From CAUPWF01 sp964367905 (GTDB lineage Bacteria > Bacillota > Clostridia > Lachnospirales > Lachnospiraceae): a DNA stretch of 58,520 nucleotides. Every line of letters starts with the position of its first letter. Position 1 is the first letter of the stretch. Made by a program: the position numbers and the translations under genes. The stretch is taken from NCBI GenBank assembly GCA_964367905.1, contig CAYIZP010000016.1:1-58520 (forward strand), given 5' to 3'. Of this stretch, positions 8,706 to 16,501 are shown in pieces. Under the pieces are notes generated by a model. It was not told where the DNA came from, did not search any database, and worked only from the letters and a program-made list of their open reading frames with translations.

Positions 8706-9893
8706 TTAACGTTTTACAAAAACTCCTGCCAAGACTTCTGCCAGAACCTCCATTGCATTTGTCATTTCTTCTAGTGTGTTCGTCTGCGCCCCTGCTTCTA
8801 TCAACATGGTTTTCGGAATGACATGCATGTTATATCGATAACTCTTCAAATAAATACTCCTTGTAAAATTTGGATACAATTCATCCGCCTTTAATTTCAT
8901 CTGGAAAGACAGTGCTAGATTATCCTCTATATATGGATTCGGTAAATATGAAATATCTCCTGTTGTAGCACTTCTGCTTAGTCCGTTAAAAAACATAATC
9001 TGGGCCGTCTGTTCTCCCCCAATCTCCGTAACCAATCTCCTATCCTCTGCCACTCCATCTCTATGTAAGTCTATAACAACTTCTATACTGGGATGCTCCT
9101 TCAAAATCGGCGCAACGCCTTCCAGTGCTAGTTCATATGCATTGCTTCTATCCAACTCCCCATCGATCAAATCATAAACACCATCATGATGTATGGTTTC
9201 AATGCCATACTCTTCATTCAATAACTGCGCTAAATATTCTCCCATTCCTGTGATTGTTGTCCCCAAATCCCCAGGCGTCGAATCTACAAATGCCTCCTGG
9301 GAATGTGTATGATAAATTAGAACCTTAGGTCCCTCTACCTCTTGGTCGATGGTCATATCTTTTTCCAAAAAAGACTCAGCTTGAAATAAAGTCGTATCAA
9401 TCGCAGCAGAAGCGTCCAAGATATAGTAATTAGAGAGTAGATAATCTAAATCATTTAGTCTGATTAAATCTATCGGTTCTTGCATTTCCATAACAATGCT
9501 TTCTGGTTCTTCCTGAATCACCTCATTTATAATAAGCTCACCATTCTCATCTACCATATTCTCGTCAAATGCTTGTGCTTGAAGTATCATCTCATAAGTC
9601 ATCTCATCTTCCACTACAACCTCGACTTCTTCCTGCTCATGATAGTATTTTAGAACAGGTGTCACATACGAGACCAGTTCTGCCATAATATTTTCTGTCG
9701 ACTCATAATCAATTTTTACTCTATAGAGATTTGGAACAAAGTTTTTTTCGATGCCATCATTGATCCAAGCCACCCCAGTAATTTTTAGATAAGAAAAATA
9801 TCCCACAAAATTACTTGCCAAACTTGTACAACACAAGATGGCAAGTAAGAATAATATAAGCTGTTTTACAATTTTTCTTCGATTCAAACCCAC
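8706..9893 (-). CDS. spoIIP: Stage II sporulation protein P (SpoIIP), cell-wall hydrolase
   Basis: SpoIIP is a membrane-anchored peptidoglycan amidase/endopeptidase that acts with SpoIID and SpoIIM in septal thinning and engulfment. The 395-residue product has an N-terminal membrane segment (QLILFLLAILCCTSLASNF). The catalytic domain shows VLIYHTHSQEAF (about residue 190), DRSNAYELA, and VVIDLHRDGVAEDRR, which carry the amidase-type metal/catalytic residues. The frame opens with GTG at 9893, but a TTG two codons in is better placed relative to GAGGAG. It sits 27 bases after gpr; gpr-spoIIP beside rpsT is the usual Clostridia arrangement, expressed during sporulation. Confidence 0.93.
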   Translation of the reverse strand: MGLNRRKIVKQLILFLLAILCCTSLASNFVGYFSYLKITGVAWINDGIEKNFVPNLYRVKIDYESTENIMAELVSYVTPVLKYYHEQEEVEVVVEDEMTYEMILQAQAFDENMVDENGELIINEVIQEEPESIVMEMQEPIDLIRLNDLDYLLSNYYILDASAAIDTTLFQAESFLEKDMTIDQEVEGPKVLIYHTHSQEAFVDSTPGDLGTTITGMGEYLAQLLNEEYGIETIHHDGVYDLIDGELDRSNAYELALEGVAPILKEHPSIEVVIDLHRDGVAEDRRLVTEIGGEQTAQIMFFNGLSRSATTGDISYLPNPYIEDNLALSFQMKLKADELYPNFTRSIYLKSYRYNMHVIPKTMLIEAGAQTNTLEEMTNAMEVLAEVLAGVFVKR

Positions 9894-9919
9894 TCCTCAA
9901 CTTTCTATCCATTCTCATT

Positions 9920-10873
9920 TTAATTAGAAAACACCATATTAATCCCCTCCGAAATCGTATAGCTCAGTCGTTTCACTGTCTCATCTATATCTTTTGGTGT
10001 TACAAACATCCCATTCAAATGTGGCGCAATCAATTCTTTTACCAATTGATATTTCTCAGCGGCATTATAAGACTTCAAAACATCGCCCACTCCTCTAAGC
10101 ACATCTGAGGATTCCATCTCCAAAATAAAATTCTCCATGGTATCATTCACTATAGTTGCAGCATCCACCACAGTTGGAATCCCAATCCCAATCACTGGAA
10201 CCCCCACCGTTTCTAGATTGATTCCTCTACGATGATTTCCCACTCCTGACCCTGGATGAATACCTGTATCTGCAATCTGTATGGTTCGATTCAATCGCTT
10301 CGAATTTCGTGCCGCCAATGCATCAATCACAATAATACAGGTCGGCTTCGTCTCTTCCACCACCCCTTTTACAATCTCTACCGTCTCCATACCAGTCTGC
10401 GCCATCACACCTGGAATCAAAGAGCTCACAAGATTCACCGTTTCCTTACCCATTGCGTATTTTCCGTATTCCTTCACAATATGTCTTGTAATACATAAAT
10501 TATCAACCACATTAGGTCCAAGAGCATCCGGGGTAACCAAACGGTTTCCTAATCCAACCACCAAAACGGATATATCCTTTTTTGCAGGCAACATCTTATA
10601 CAATTCATCACATAATATCTTGGAAATTTCACAATGATATCCCTCGTCAGGATTGCTCATATTCGGCGCCTCAATGGTAACATAGGTTCCAATCGGCTTC
10701 CCCATGGTCTTCGCACCTTTTTCCGTCTCAATCTTGACTACTGTAGTCTTAATCTCCAACTCCTCATTATATTGTTCCTCTAGAACAACACCTTTAATCT
10801 CTACATTATCAGCCTCAAATCTTTCTTTTGTCTCTAAGGCTAAATCAGTTCGAATACTATATTTCTCTAACAT
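9920..10873 (-). CDS. gpr: Germination protease Gpr (spore protease)
   Basis: Gpr degrades small acid-soluble spore proteins at germination and is made as a zymogen in the forespore. The 317 residues begin MLEKYSIRTDLALETKE, the typical prosequence and maturation region. The SVLVVGLGNRLVTPDALGP core follows, then a SLIPGVMAQTGMET segment and the HPGSGVGNHRRGIN motif characteristic of peptidase family A25. It lies upstream of spoIIP and is divergent from rpsT. A sigma-G promoter is expected but I could not place one convincingly. Confidence 0.95.
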   Translation of the reverse strand: MLEKYSIRTDLALETKERFEADNVEIKGVVLEEQYNEELEIKTTVVKIETEKGAKTMGKPIGTYVTIEAPNMSNPDEGYHCEISKILCDELYKMLPAKKDISVLVVGLGNRLVTPDALGPNVVDNLCITRHIVKEYGKYAMGKETVNLVSSLIPGVMAQTGMETVEIVKGVVEETKPTCIIVIDALAARNSKRLNRTIQIADTGIHPGSGVGNHRRGINLETVGVPVIGIGIPTVVDAATIVNDTMENFILEMESSDVLRGVGDVLKSYNAAEKYQLVKELIAPHLNGMFVTPKDIDETVKRLSYTISEGINMVFSN

Positions 10874-10939
10874 TCTATACCCCCGCTTTTACTTTTATTC
10901 GTTTCTTTCTAGTTTTTACCTAATTACTCAAATTATGTA

Positions 10940-10968
10940 TTGACATTTCATTCTTTTTGTCTTAGAAT
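10940..10968 (+). promoter_or_regulatory. Predicted promoter of rpsT
   Basis: TTGACA (10940-10945), a 17-base spacer and TAGAAT (10963-10968) give a strong vegetative promoter. The start point is expected near 10975, leaving about 75 bases of leader that contain the hairpin at 10978-11016. Confidence 0.75.
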
Positions 10969-10977
10969 AAGTTAGTG

Positions 10978-11016
10978 TGTTTAGGAGGAACGTCCGTGTC
11001 CGAATTCCTCTAAACA
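10978..11016 (+). promoter_or_regulatory. Stem-loop in the rpsT leader
   Basis: TGTTTAGgAGGAA pairs with TTCCTCTAAACA, with a single bulged G. The loop contains CGTCCGTGTCCG. It occupies nearly the whole start of the transcript and has no T-run, so it is unlikely to be a terminator. It may be an autoregulatory binding site for S20 or an mRNA stabiliser. Confidence 0.5.
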
Positions 11017-11049
11017 AATTGACATTAATATCAAGTTTGGAGGTGTATC

Positions 11050-11313
11050 ATGGCTAATATAAAATCTGCAAAGAAAAGAATTCTAGTAACTGAAACAAAG
11101 ACAGCAAGAAATAAGGCTATCAAGTCTAAAGTTAAGACTGCTGTCAAGAAAGTAGAAGTAGCTGTAGCTAAGAAAGATGCTGCTGAGGCAAAACCATTGT
11201 TAGTTGTTGCAATTTCTGAAATCAATAGAGCTGCAACAAAAGGTGTATATCACAAGAAAACAGCTTCTAGAAAAATTTCACGTTTAACAAAAGCTGTAAA
11301 CGCAATCGCGTAG
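11050..11313 (+). CDS. rpsT: 30S ribosomal protein S20
   Basis: The 87-residue, Lys/Ala-rich, all-helical protein begins MANIKSAKKRILVTETK and ends with KTASRKISRLTKAVNAIA. It binds 16S rRNA early in 30S assembly. ATG at 11050 has a TTGGAGGTG site. It is monocistronic between its own promoter and the terminator at 11340-11391. Confidence 0.97.
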   Translation: MANIKSAKKRILVTETKTARNKAIKSKVKTAVKKVEVAVAKKDAAEAKPLLVVAISEINRAATKGVYHKKTASRKISRLTKAVNAIA

Positions 11314-11339
11314 GTAAATAATATAAAATACCGTCATAT

Positions 11340-11391
11340 AAAAGAGACAAGAAAAGACAGAGTATAACTCATATCTTCCCTTGTCTCTTTT
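11340..11391 (+). terminator. Bidirectional terminator between rpsT and the flippase gene
   Basis: AAAAGAGACAAG (11340-11351) and CTTGTCTCTTTT (11380-11391) form a 12-bp stem flanked by A- and T-runs, so it can serve both converging genes. The loop is long (28 bases) and may fold further. Confidence 0.75.
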
Positions 11392-11417
11392 ATAATATTT
11401 TTCATTCAAATTCCTGC

Positions 11418-12935
11418 TTATCCATCCGTTCTTTTTATCAATCTCTTCAGATATTGAAACTCCTCAGTTTTGTAACTAAATAATAAAATCACCAAATTGG
11501 GAACAATTGCACTTATCACTACCTTGCTTCCAAAATTTAAATATAGATTCTCTATCGTAACAAACGTGCACAAAAAATAAGTTGCAATAAAAGCCAACCC
11601 AATAATCAGCATTCTAACCAAATAACTTCTAAAGTAAATCCCAGGTGAAACTTTAAAATATTGTCCGAAAATAATAAACGGTTCCCTCCACCATGCATAT
11701 AAGAAATGTGCTAATATTGTCCCTAGTATAATTCCTGATAACCCCATATAGTATCCTAGAACTAATGATAAAATCATATTCAAAATACTAGAAACCAAAG
11801 AAATATACTTCGTCTTATTAAACAAACCCGTTGTTTCTCGGATTACCCATACTGCTTGCCTTATATTAGTTTTGTAAAAATTCAACATAATCAAGAACAA
11901 AACTCCAAAAGAAAGAACATAATGTTCTCCAAAAACTAATTCTATAAAATCTGTTAAGCACACTAGAAATGCCACTGATAAAAAACCTACCGCCCAAAAA
12001 TTAAAAAAATCTAAAACCTTAAAATACCGAAAATGATTCTCTTCATCTGCATTAGACACAATCAAATTCCCTACACTCGATTTAATATTGTCAAACACTA
12101 AAATCAACAATGTGGTCATAGCGCCCAATACAAGTGTATAATTTGAATAATATCCCACTACAAGTGTTCCTACAAATATCGAAATCATAAGGTTATCGGT
12201 ATAAGTCTGTAAAGTAATACAGAATTTATAGATAAATAGGGATTTGAAGTTCTTCCCTATCACTTTTCTTTCTCTTTCCTCTAGTTTTGTATGTCTTTTT
12301 TTGAGATAAGGATACATCTTATTAGCTGTTATATTGATGATAACATTCCCTAACACACTTAGAATCAACAAAGCAATGACATATGCCATATAACTCTGTA
12401 ATCCTACAATGATAACAACCTGTATTGCAAAGGAAATAATACCATAGATTCCCTGAATCTTATTGACGATATACCCTTTTTGATCTGCCTTAATCAATAA
12501 ACTTTTATACACAAATAAATAGCTGGATGCCGTTGTCAAAAGAGCAATAATATAATATATCTCTATATAGGGAATCTCCACCTCCATATTGATTACATAT
12601 TGCAAGAATGGTAATAATGTCAATCCAACCACAGTAATTACAATGGCAACTCCTGTAAATATCCTCCGAAAAAAATGTATCAACGCTGCGATCTTCTCTT
12701 CATCATTATCTGCCAATGGCTTATATAAACTATACATCAATGCCGTAGACATCCCTAAATCAGCTAGAGATAAAATTCCCAATAAATTAGCAAACACGCC
12801 ATTAATTCCAAGATAATACTCTCCAAAATATCGAATAAAGATCAACCTACTAAGAAATGATATCAATATCATCAAAAAATTCAATATCACAGACGAGAAC
12901 ACATTTGTCATAATTTTTCTTTTCATCGTACTCAT
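11418..12935 (-). CDS. Polysaccharide flippase (Wzx/MATE-like, MOP superfamily)
   Basis: An integral membrane protein of about 505 residues with some 12-14 hydrophobic helices. The start of the mature frame, MKRKIMTNVFSSVILNFL, continues into a FLSRLIFIRYFGEYYLGIN region typical of oligosaccharide flippases that export lipid-linked glycan units. ATG at 12935 is placed six bases after GGTGA; the frame is open to a GTG at 12944. Upstream (12969-13160) is only the decayed end of another gene, so this may be what is left of a larger cell-surface polysaccharide locus. The substrate cannot be inferred. Confidence 0.8.
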   Translation of the reverse strand: MSTMKRKIMTNVFSSVILNFLMILISFLSRLIFIRYFGEYYLGINGVFANLLGILSLADLGMSTALMYSLYKPLADNDEEKIAALIHFFRRIFTGVAIVITVVGLTLLPFLQYVINMEVEIPYIEIYYIIALLTTASSYLFVYKSLLIKADQKGYIVNKIQGIYGIISFAIQVVIIVGLQSYMAYVIALLILSVLGNVIINITANKMYPYLKKRHTKLEERERKVIGKNFKSLFIYKFCITLQTYTDNLMISIFVGTLVVGYYSNYTLVLGAMTTLLILVFDNIKSSVGNLIVSNADEENHFRYFKVLDFFNFWAVGFLSVAFLVCLTDFIELVFGEHYVLSFGVLFLIMLNFYKTNIRQAVWVIRETTGLFNKTKYISLVSSILNMILSLVLGYYMGLSGIILGTILAHFLYAWWREPFIIFGQYFKVSPGIYFRSYLVRMLIIGLAFIATYFLCTFVTIENLYLNFGSKVVISAIVPNLVILLFSYKTEEFQYLKRLIKRTDG

Positions 12936-12968
12936 TTTTTTCACCCAACAATCAGCCTTACTTATCTA

Positions 12969-13160
12969 TTATCTTAAGTATGCATCACATACCCTTTGCA
13001 TCAACAAATAATATTCTTCTAGGTATCCATTGTCGTATTTCACCTCTCCATAATTCAAAAATTTATCTAGCAACTCTACACTGACCTCTTGCCCTGTATC
13101 AATGCAACAGACACTTGGAATATCCTTCAAGCACAATTCTATCAAGTTTCTTCTAACATT
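12969..13160 (-). pseudogene. Decayed C-terminal fragment of an unidentified gene upstream of the flippase
   Basis: On the minus strand an open frame of about 63 codons runs from just after a TAA (13163-13161) to a TAA at 12971-12969. It has no usable start codon; the only Met is near its end. The predicted peptide has ordinary protein composition (RRNLIELCLKDIPSVCCIDT early, LEEYYLLMQRVCDAYLR at the end). It ends about 34 bases before the flippase start and in the same orientation. It most resembles the tail of a co-transcribed, now truncated, surface-polysaccharide gene, but I cannot name the family. Confidence 0.4.
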
Positions 13161-13236
13161 TTAACATGTTCTATTAACATTATATCAAAAATTCAGATTA
13201 TAGAAAGACTTTCTTTAATTTTTTCAAAAATAAACA

Positions 13237-13265
13237 TTGCCGTTCATACAGCAAGGTAGTATAAT
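13237..13265 (+). promoter_or_regulatory. Predicted promoter of the diguanylate cyclase gene
   Basis: TTGCCG (13237-13242), a 17-base spacer and a perfect TATAAT (13260-13265) precede the gene at 13311. The start is expected near 13272, giving a leader of about 40 bases, too short for a c-di-GMP riboswitch. Confidence 0.7.
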
Positions 13266-13310
13266 TTAATGTATAGTGACTAAATTTCCCTGTGCAGAAA
13301 GGATAAATCT

Positions 13311-14480
13311 ATGGCTAAAAAATTACTACATCGCGTACACGTTCAAGTAACAATTCTTGTTATCATTTTAGTAACACTAAGTAATATTGTTATTTATGCA
13401 CTTGTTTATACTATGTCATATAGGGAAATGGTAAATATTCTTGAGGAAAAAGCAAATTCCTTGGTCGCACATATTGATGATAATATGGATGCTACTATAT
13501 TTACTGAGGTAAAGAGTAAAGAAGATATGACCTGTGCTGCCTATATAGAAGCCTATAATTTCTTAAATGAAGCACGAAGCATCAGCAGTACAAAATATCT
13601 CTACACAGCAGTAAAAAATGATGCTGGAGAACTAATATATCATATAGATGGTCTACCTATGGATGATCCAGATTTCAGAAATGTTGGTGATTTAATTGAA
13701 CCTGAATTTCAAACTCCTCTAAACACAGCACTAGGAGACGAAGTCGTCTTGCCAACAGATATCTTGAATACAGAATGGGGATATGTCTATGTTGCATACT
13801 ACCCACTACATGATAGTGACGGAAATGTAATCGCTGCTTTGGGGATTGAATTCAGTGCCGATAGCCAATATCTAGCCTATCAATCAATTAATGATCGAGT
13901 GAGTATCGTAATTTTTTCTATCATGATAATATCAGGCTTTTTTGCACGTTTTCTATTTAAGCGAATTTCAAACCCATATTTCAAAGACATCTATAATACT
14001 GATTCATTGACAAAATTGAAGAACCGAACCGCATTTGACCTAGATATACATAACAGCATCCAAAGACATAATTTAGATGGTACAGTGCTAGTAGCGACTG
14101 ATTTAAATGGTTTGAAACCAGTCAATGATAAACTCGGTCATATTATGGGGGATTTCTATATCGAATCGTGTGCACAATCACTCATTGTCGAAGATATGGA
14201 ATATTGCATCGTGTATCGAATTGGTGGAGATGAATTTGCAACCATCATCCCAAAAGAATATAGCCAAGAAGCCGAGAATTATATCTGTGCAGTAAAAAGT
14301 AAATTAACTCAATTATGTAAAGATAGTATTCCTGCTGCATCCGCATCCATGGGTTATTCCATCTGCAAGGGTGCTACACTAAAGGATTGGGAAATCACCC
14401 AAAAAGAAGCTGATGAAGCAATGTATGCCGACAAACGTGCTTTCTATGAGAAAAACAAAGAGTTTGATAGCAGAAGATAA
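13311..14480 (+). CDS. Membrane-bound diguanylate cyclase (GGDEF) with extracytoplasmic sensor
   Basis: Makes c-di-GMP from two GTP. The 389 residues contain a first membrane helix at about 11-33 (VTILVIILVTLSNIVIYALV), an extracytoplasmic sensor of about 160 residues (probably Cache-like), a second helix near 197-215, and a GGDEF domain from about 228. The catalytic motif YRIGGDEF is intact (GGDEF at about 305-309). An RxxD inhibitory site is not present five residues upstream, so product feedback through that site is unlikely. It has its own promoter, and the next gene starts 17 bases later, so the two are probably co-transcribed. Confidence 0.88.
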   Translation: MAKKLLHRVHVQVTILVIILVTLSNIVIYALVYTMSYREMVNILEEKANSLVAHIDDNMDATIFTEVKSKEDMTCAAYIEAYNFLNEARSISSTKYLYTAVKNDAGELIYHIDGLPMDDPDFRNVGDLIEPEFQTPLNTALGDEVVLPTDILNTEWGYVYVAYYPLHDSDGNVIAALGIEFSADSQYLAYQSINDRVSIVIFSIMIISGFFARFLFKRISNPYFKDIYNTDSLTKLKNRTAFDLDIHNSIQRHNLDGTVLVATDLNGLKPVNDKLGHIMGDFYIESCAQSLIVEDMEYCIVYRIGGDEFATIIPKEYSQEAENYICAVKSKLTQLCKDSIPAASASMGYSICKGATLKDWEITQKEADEAMYADKRAFYEKNKEFDSRR

Positions 14481-14496
14481 AATTTGATATCATGTT

Positions 14497-16440
14497 ATGC
14501 GAGGAGGGATTGTTATTAACTATAATTTAGCAGCAGAATATGCTTCTTTAGTAATATTATGTATTGCCATGATTGGATTCTTCATAGAGAAAGATGGGGT
14601 ATCTGTACGATACCAAGGATTGAAGTGGATGTATTATTCCACCTTGGTGGCCATTGTGATTACAATAGCCAGTGTAACAAGCGTAAATCTCTACGCCTCG
14701 ATTCCTCTTATAATTACGAATGTACTGAAGATGATGTACTTCTTCACAGCACCGTTATTAGCCTTGCTCTATGCTTATTTTTCCATAGCGATCATCTACA
14801 ACAAATACAGCCTAAGAAAAATACTCAAAAAATATATTTGGTTATCTATACCTTATGCTTTATACCTTGCTATTGTTGCTACCAATCCCATTCATCACCT
14901 AATCTATACCATCTCTGCCGAGCATGGCTATATCAAAGGGGATTTTTCACAAGCAAGTTATTACATTGCATTTATATATTTTGCAATCTTAGTTGCATTC
15001 ACATTTAAGCATCGCAAAGCACCACAAAAATATGTACTTCTAGTTATCTGTTTGAATTTTGCACTTTCGGCTTGTATATTTGGACTACAAATTTTCTTTC
15101 CACTCACTCAATTATCAGGATTAGCATGTGTTTCTGGACTGTTAGTTGTACATTTATACATCCTAAGTATATCAAAGACACTAGATTCACTAACAGAGCT
15201 ATACAATAGACATACGCTAACATTTCATCTTACGGAAATGTGTGAATACAAAAAAAATCACTCTCTAGCAGTATTTAGTATTAGAAATTTCAAAAGCATC
15301 AATGAGCGATTTGGGTTAGAATATGGAGATGAGCTCCTTGCTGACATCTCTCTCCGCCTAAGAACGCTCTTACCAACAAAGAAGATTTATCGATATAGTG
15401 GAGATGAATTTGCTTATTTAGAATTAAACCCTACTGATGATTTCAACGAACTACTAAAGGATATAGCCGATGATATCAGTCGACCAAACACCAGTGAAGA
15501 AAACCACTTTTCATTGGATATCATCTATGCTCGAGTGGATTTTCCTAGTTTTGGCAATAACGCAAAAGAAATTGTCTCTGCCTTGGATTACTCTATCTCT
15601 TCCATTAAAAAGAGTGTAGGCGAAATTAATTTCTTCTATGATTCTTCGATATGTGATGAAATTAAGAGAAGAAACCATATTATCGAACGGCTGAAATATG
15701 CAACTGAGAACAATGGATTTGACGTTCATTATCAAGCCATTCACTCATCCAAAACCAACACCTTCACTATGGCAGAGGCATTGGTTCGTCTAAGTCCTTC
15801 TGTTGATGCCCCTATATCACCAAGTGAATTTATTCCAATAGCCGAAGAAACTGGATTAATCGGAAAACTCACATTCATTGTATTAGAAAAAGTCTGCCAA
15901 GACTATCGATATTTTCTTGATAAGTATGGTAACAGCTTCTCTATACAATCAATATCTGTGAATTTTCCATATGTGCTCTTCTTGCGTCATGATACAGTAC
16001 AAAAAGTTACAGACATCCTAGACCGTTACTGTATCAAACCAGCACAGATCAAAATGGAATTAACAGAGCGAACACTTGTCTCAGACATTGCCACAACAAA
16101 GATGCTAATGAAGAAGTTTATCGAAAAAGGATTTGAATTCGAATTGGATGATTTCGGGGTGGAGTACTCCAACTTAAGCCTCTTCTTCGATATTCCAATT
16201 AAGATTATTAAATTCGATCGTAGCCTGGTATATTCAGCCACATCAGATAATGTAAGAAGAACCTTCTTCAACCACTTATTGAAAGCGATAAAGGCAATGG
16301 ATCTGCAAGTGGTAATGGAAGGTGTAGAGGAAGAAGAACTCTTAAGATTCTTACATCTGAATGAATGCGATTTTATACAGGGATATGTATTCACAAAGCC
16401 CTTACCAAGAGATGAATTTGCAGACTTTATAAAACAGTAA
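14497..16440 (+). CDS. Membrane protein with degenerate GGDEF and EAL domains (probable c-di-GMP phosphodiesterase)
   Basis: The N-terminal ~230 residues contain about seven or eight membrane helices, a 7TM-type sensor. A GGDEF-like domain follows with SGDEF at about residue 301; the first Gly is lost, so cyclase activity is doubtful and GTP binding may be regulatory. The EAL domain (about 405-645) keeps EALVRL at about 427, MELTER, ELDDFG, KFDRSLV and the MEGVEEEE glutamate, all consistent with active c-di-GMP hydrolysis. The DDFG motif continues VEYS rather than the usual GYS. The listed ATG has no upstream ribosome binding site: AGGAGGG lies inside the first codons (14502-14508), suggesting initiation at an in-frame ATT at 14515. 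Confidence 0.85.
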   Translation: MRGGIVINYNLAAEYASLVILCIAMIGFFIEKDGVSVRYQGLKWMYYSTLVAIVITIASVTSVNLYASIPLIITNVLKMMYFFTAPLLALLYAYFSIAIIYNKYSLRKILKKYIWLSIPYALYLAIVATNPIHHLIYTISAEHGYIKGDFSQASYYIAFIYFAILVAFTFKHRKAPQKYVLLVICLNFALSACIFGLQIFFPLTQLSGLACVSGLLVVHLYILSISKTLDSLTELYNRHTLTFHLTEMCEYKKNHSLAVFSIRNFKSINERFGLEYGDELLADISLRLRTLLPTKKIYRYSGDEFAYLELNPTDDFNELLKDIADDISRPNTSEENHFSLDIIYARVDFPSFGNNAKEIVSALDYSISSIKKSVGEINFFYDSSICDEIKRRNHIIERLKYATENNGFDVHYQAIHSSKTNTFTMAEALVRLSPSVDAPISPSEFIPIAEETGLIGKLTFIVLEKVCQDYRYFLDKYGNSFSIQSISVNFPYVLFLRHDTVQKVTDILDRYCIKPAQIKMELTERTLVSDIATTKMLMKKFIEKGFEFELDDFGVEYSNLSLFFDIPIKIIKFDRSLVYSATSDNVRRTFFNHLLKAIKAMDLQVVMEGVEEEELLRFLHLNECDFIQGYVFTKPLPRDEFADFIKQ

Positions 16441-16451
16441 AACTCACAAAG

Positions 16452-16490
16452 AAAAAACTACAGTGAACTTCAAGTCCACTGTAGTTTTTT
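16452..16490. terminator. Bidirectional terminator between the GGDEF-EAL gene and the giant surface protein gene
   Basis: A 14-bp stem AAAAAACTACAGTG / CACTGTAGTTTTTT flanks a short loop. The A/T ends give T-runs on both strands. It lies 11 bases after the plus-strand stop and 11 bases after the minus-strand stop. Confidence 0.88.
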
Positions 16491-16501
16491 CTTTCATCTA
16501 C

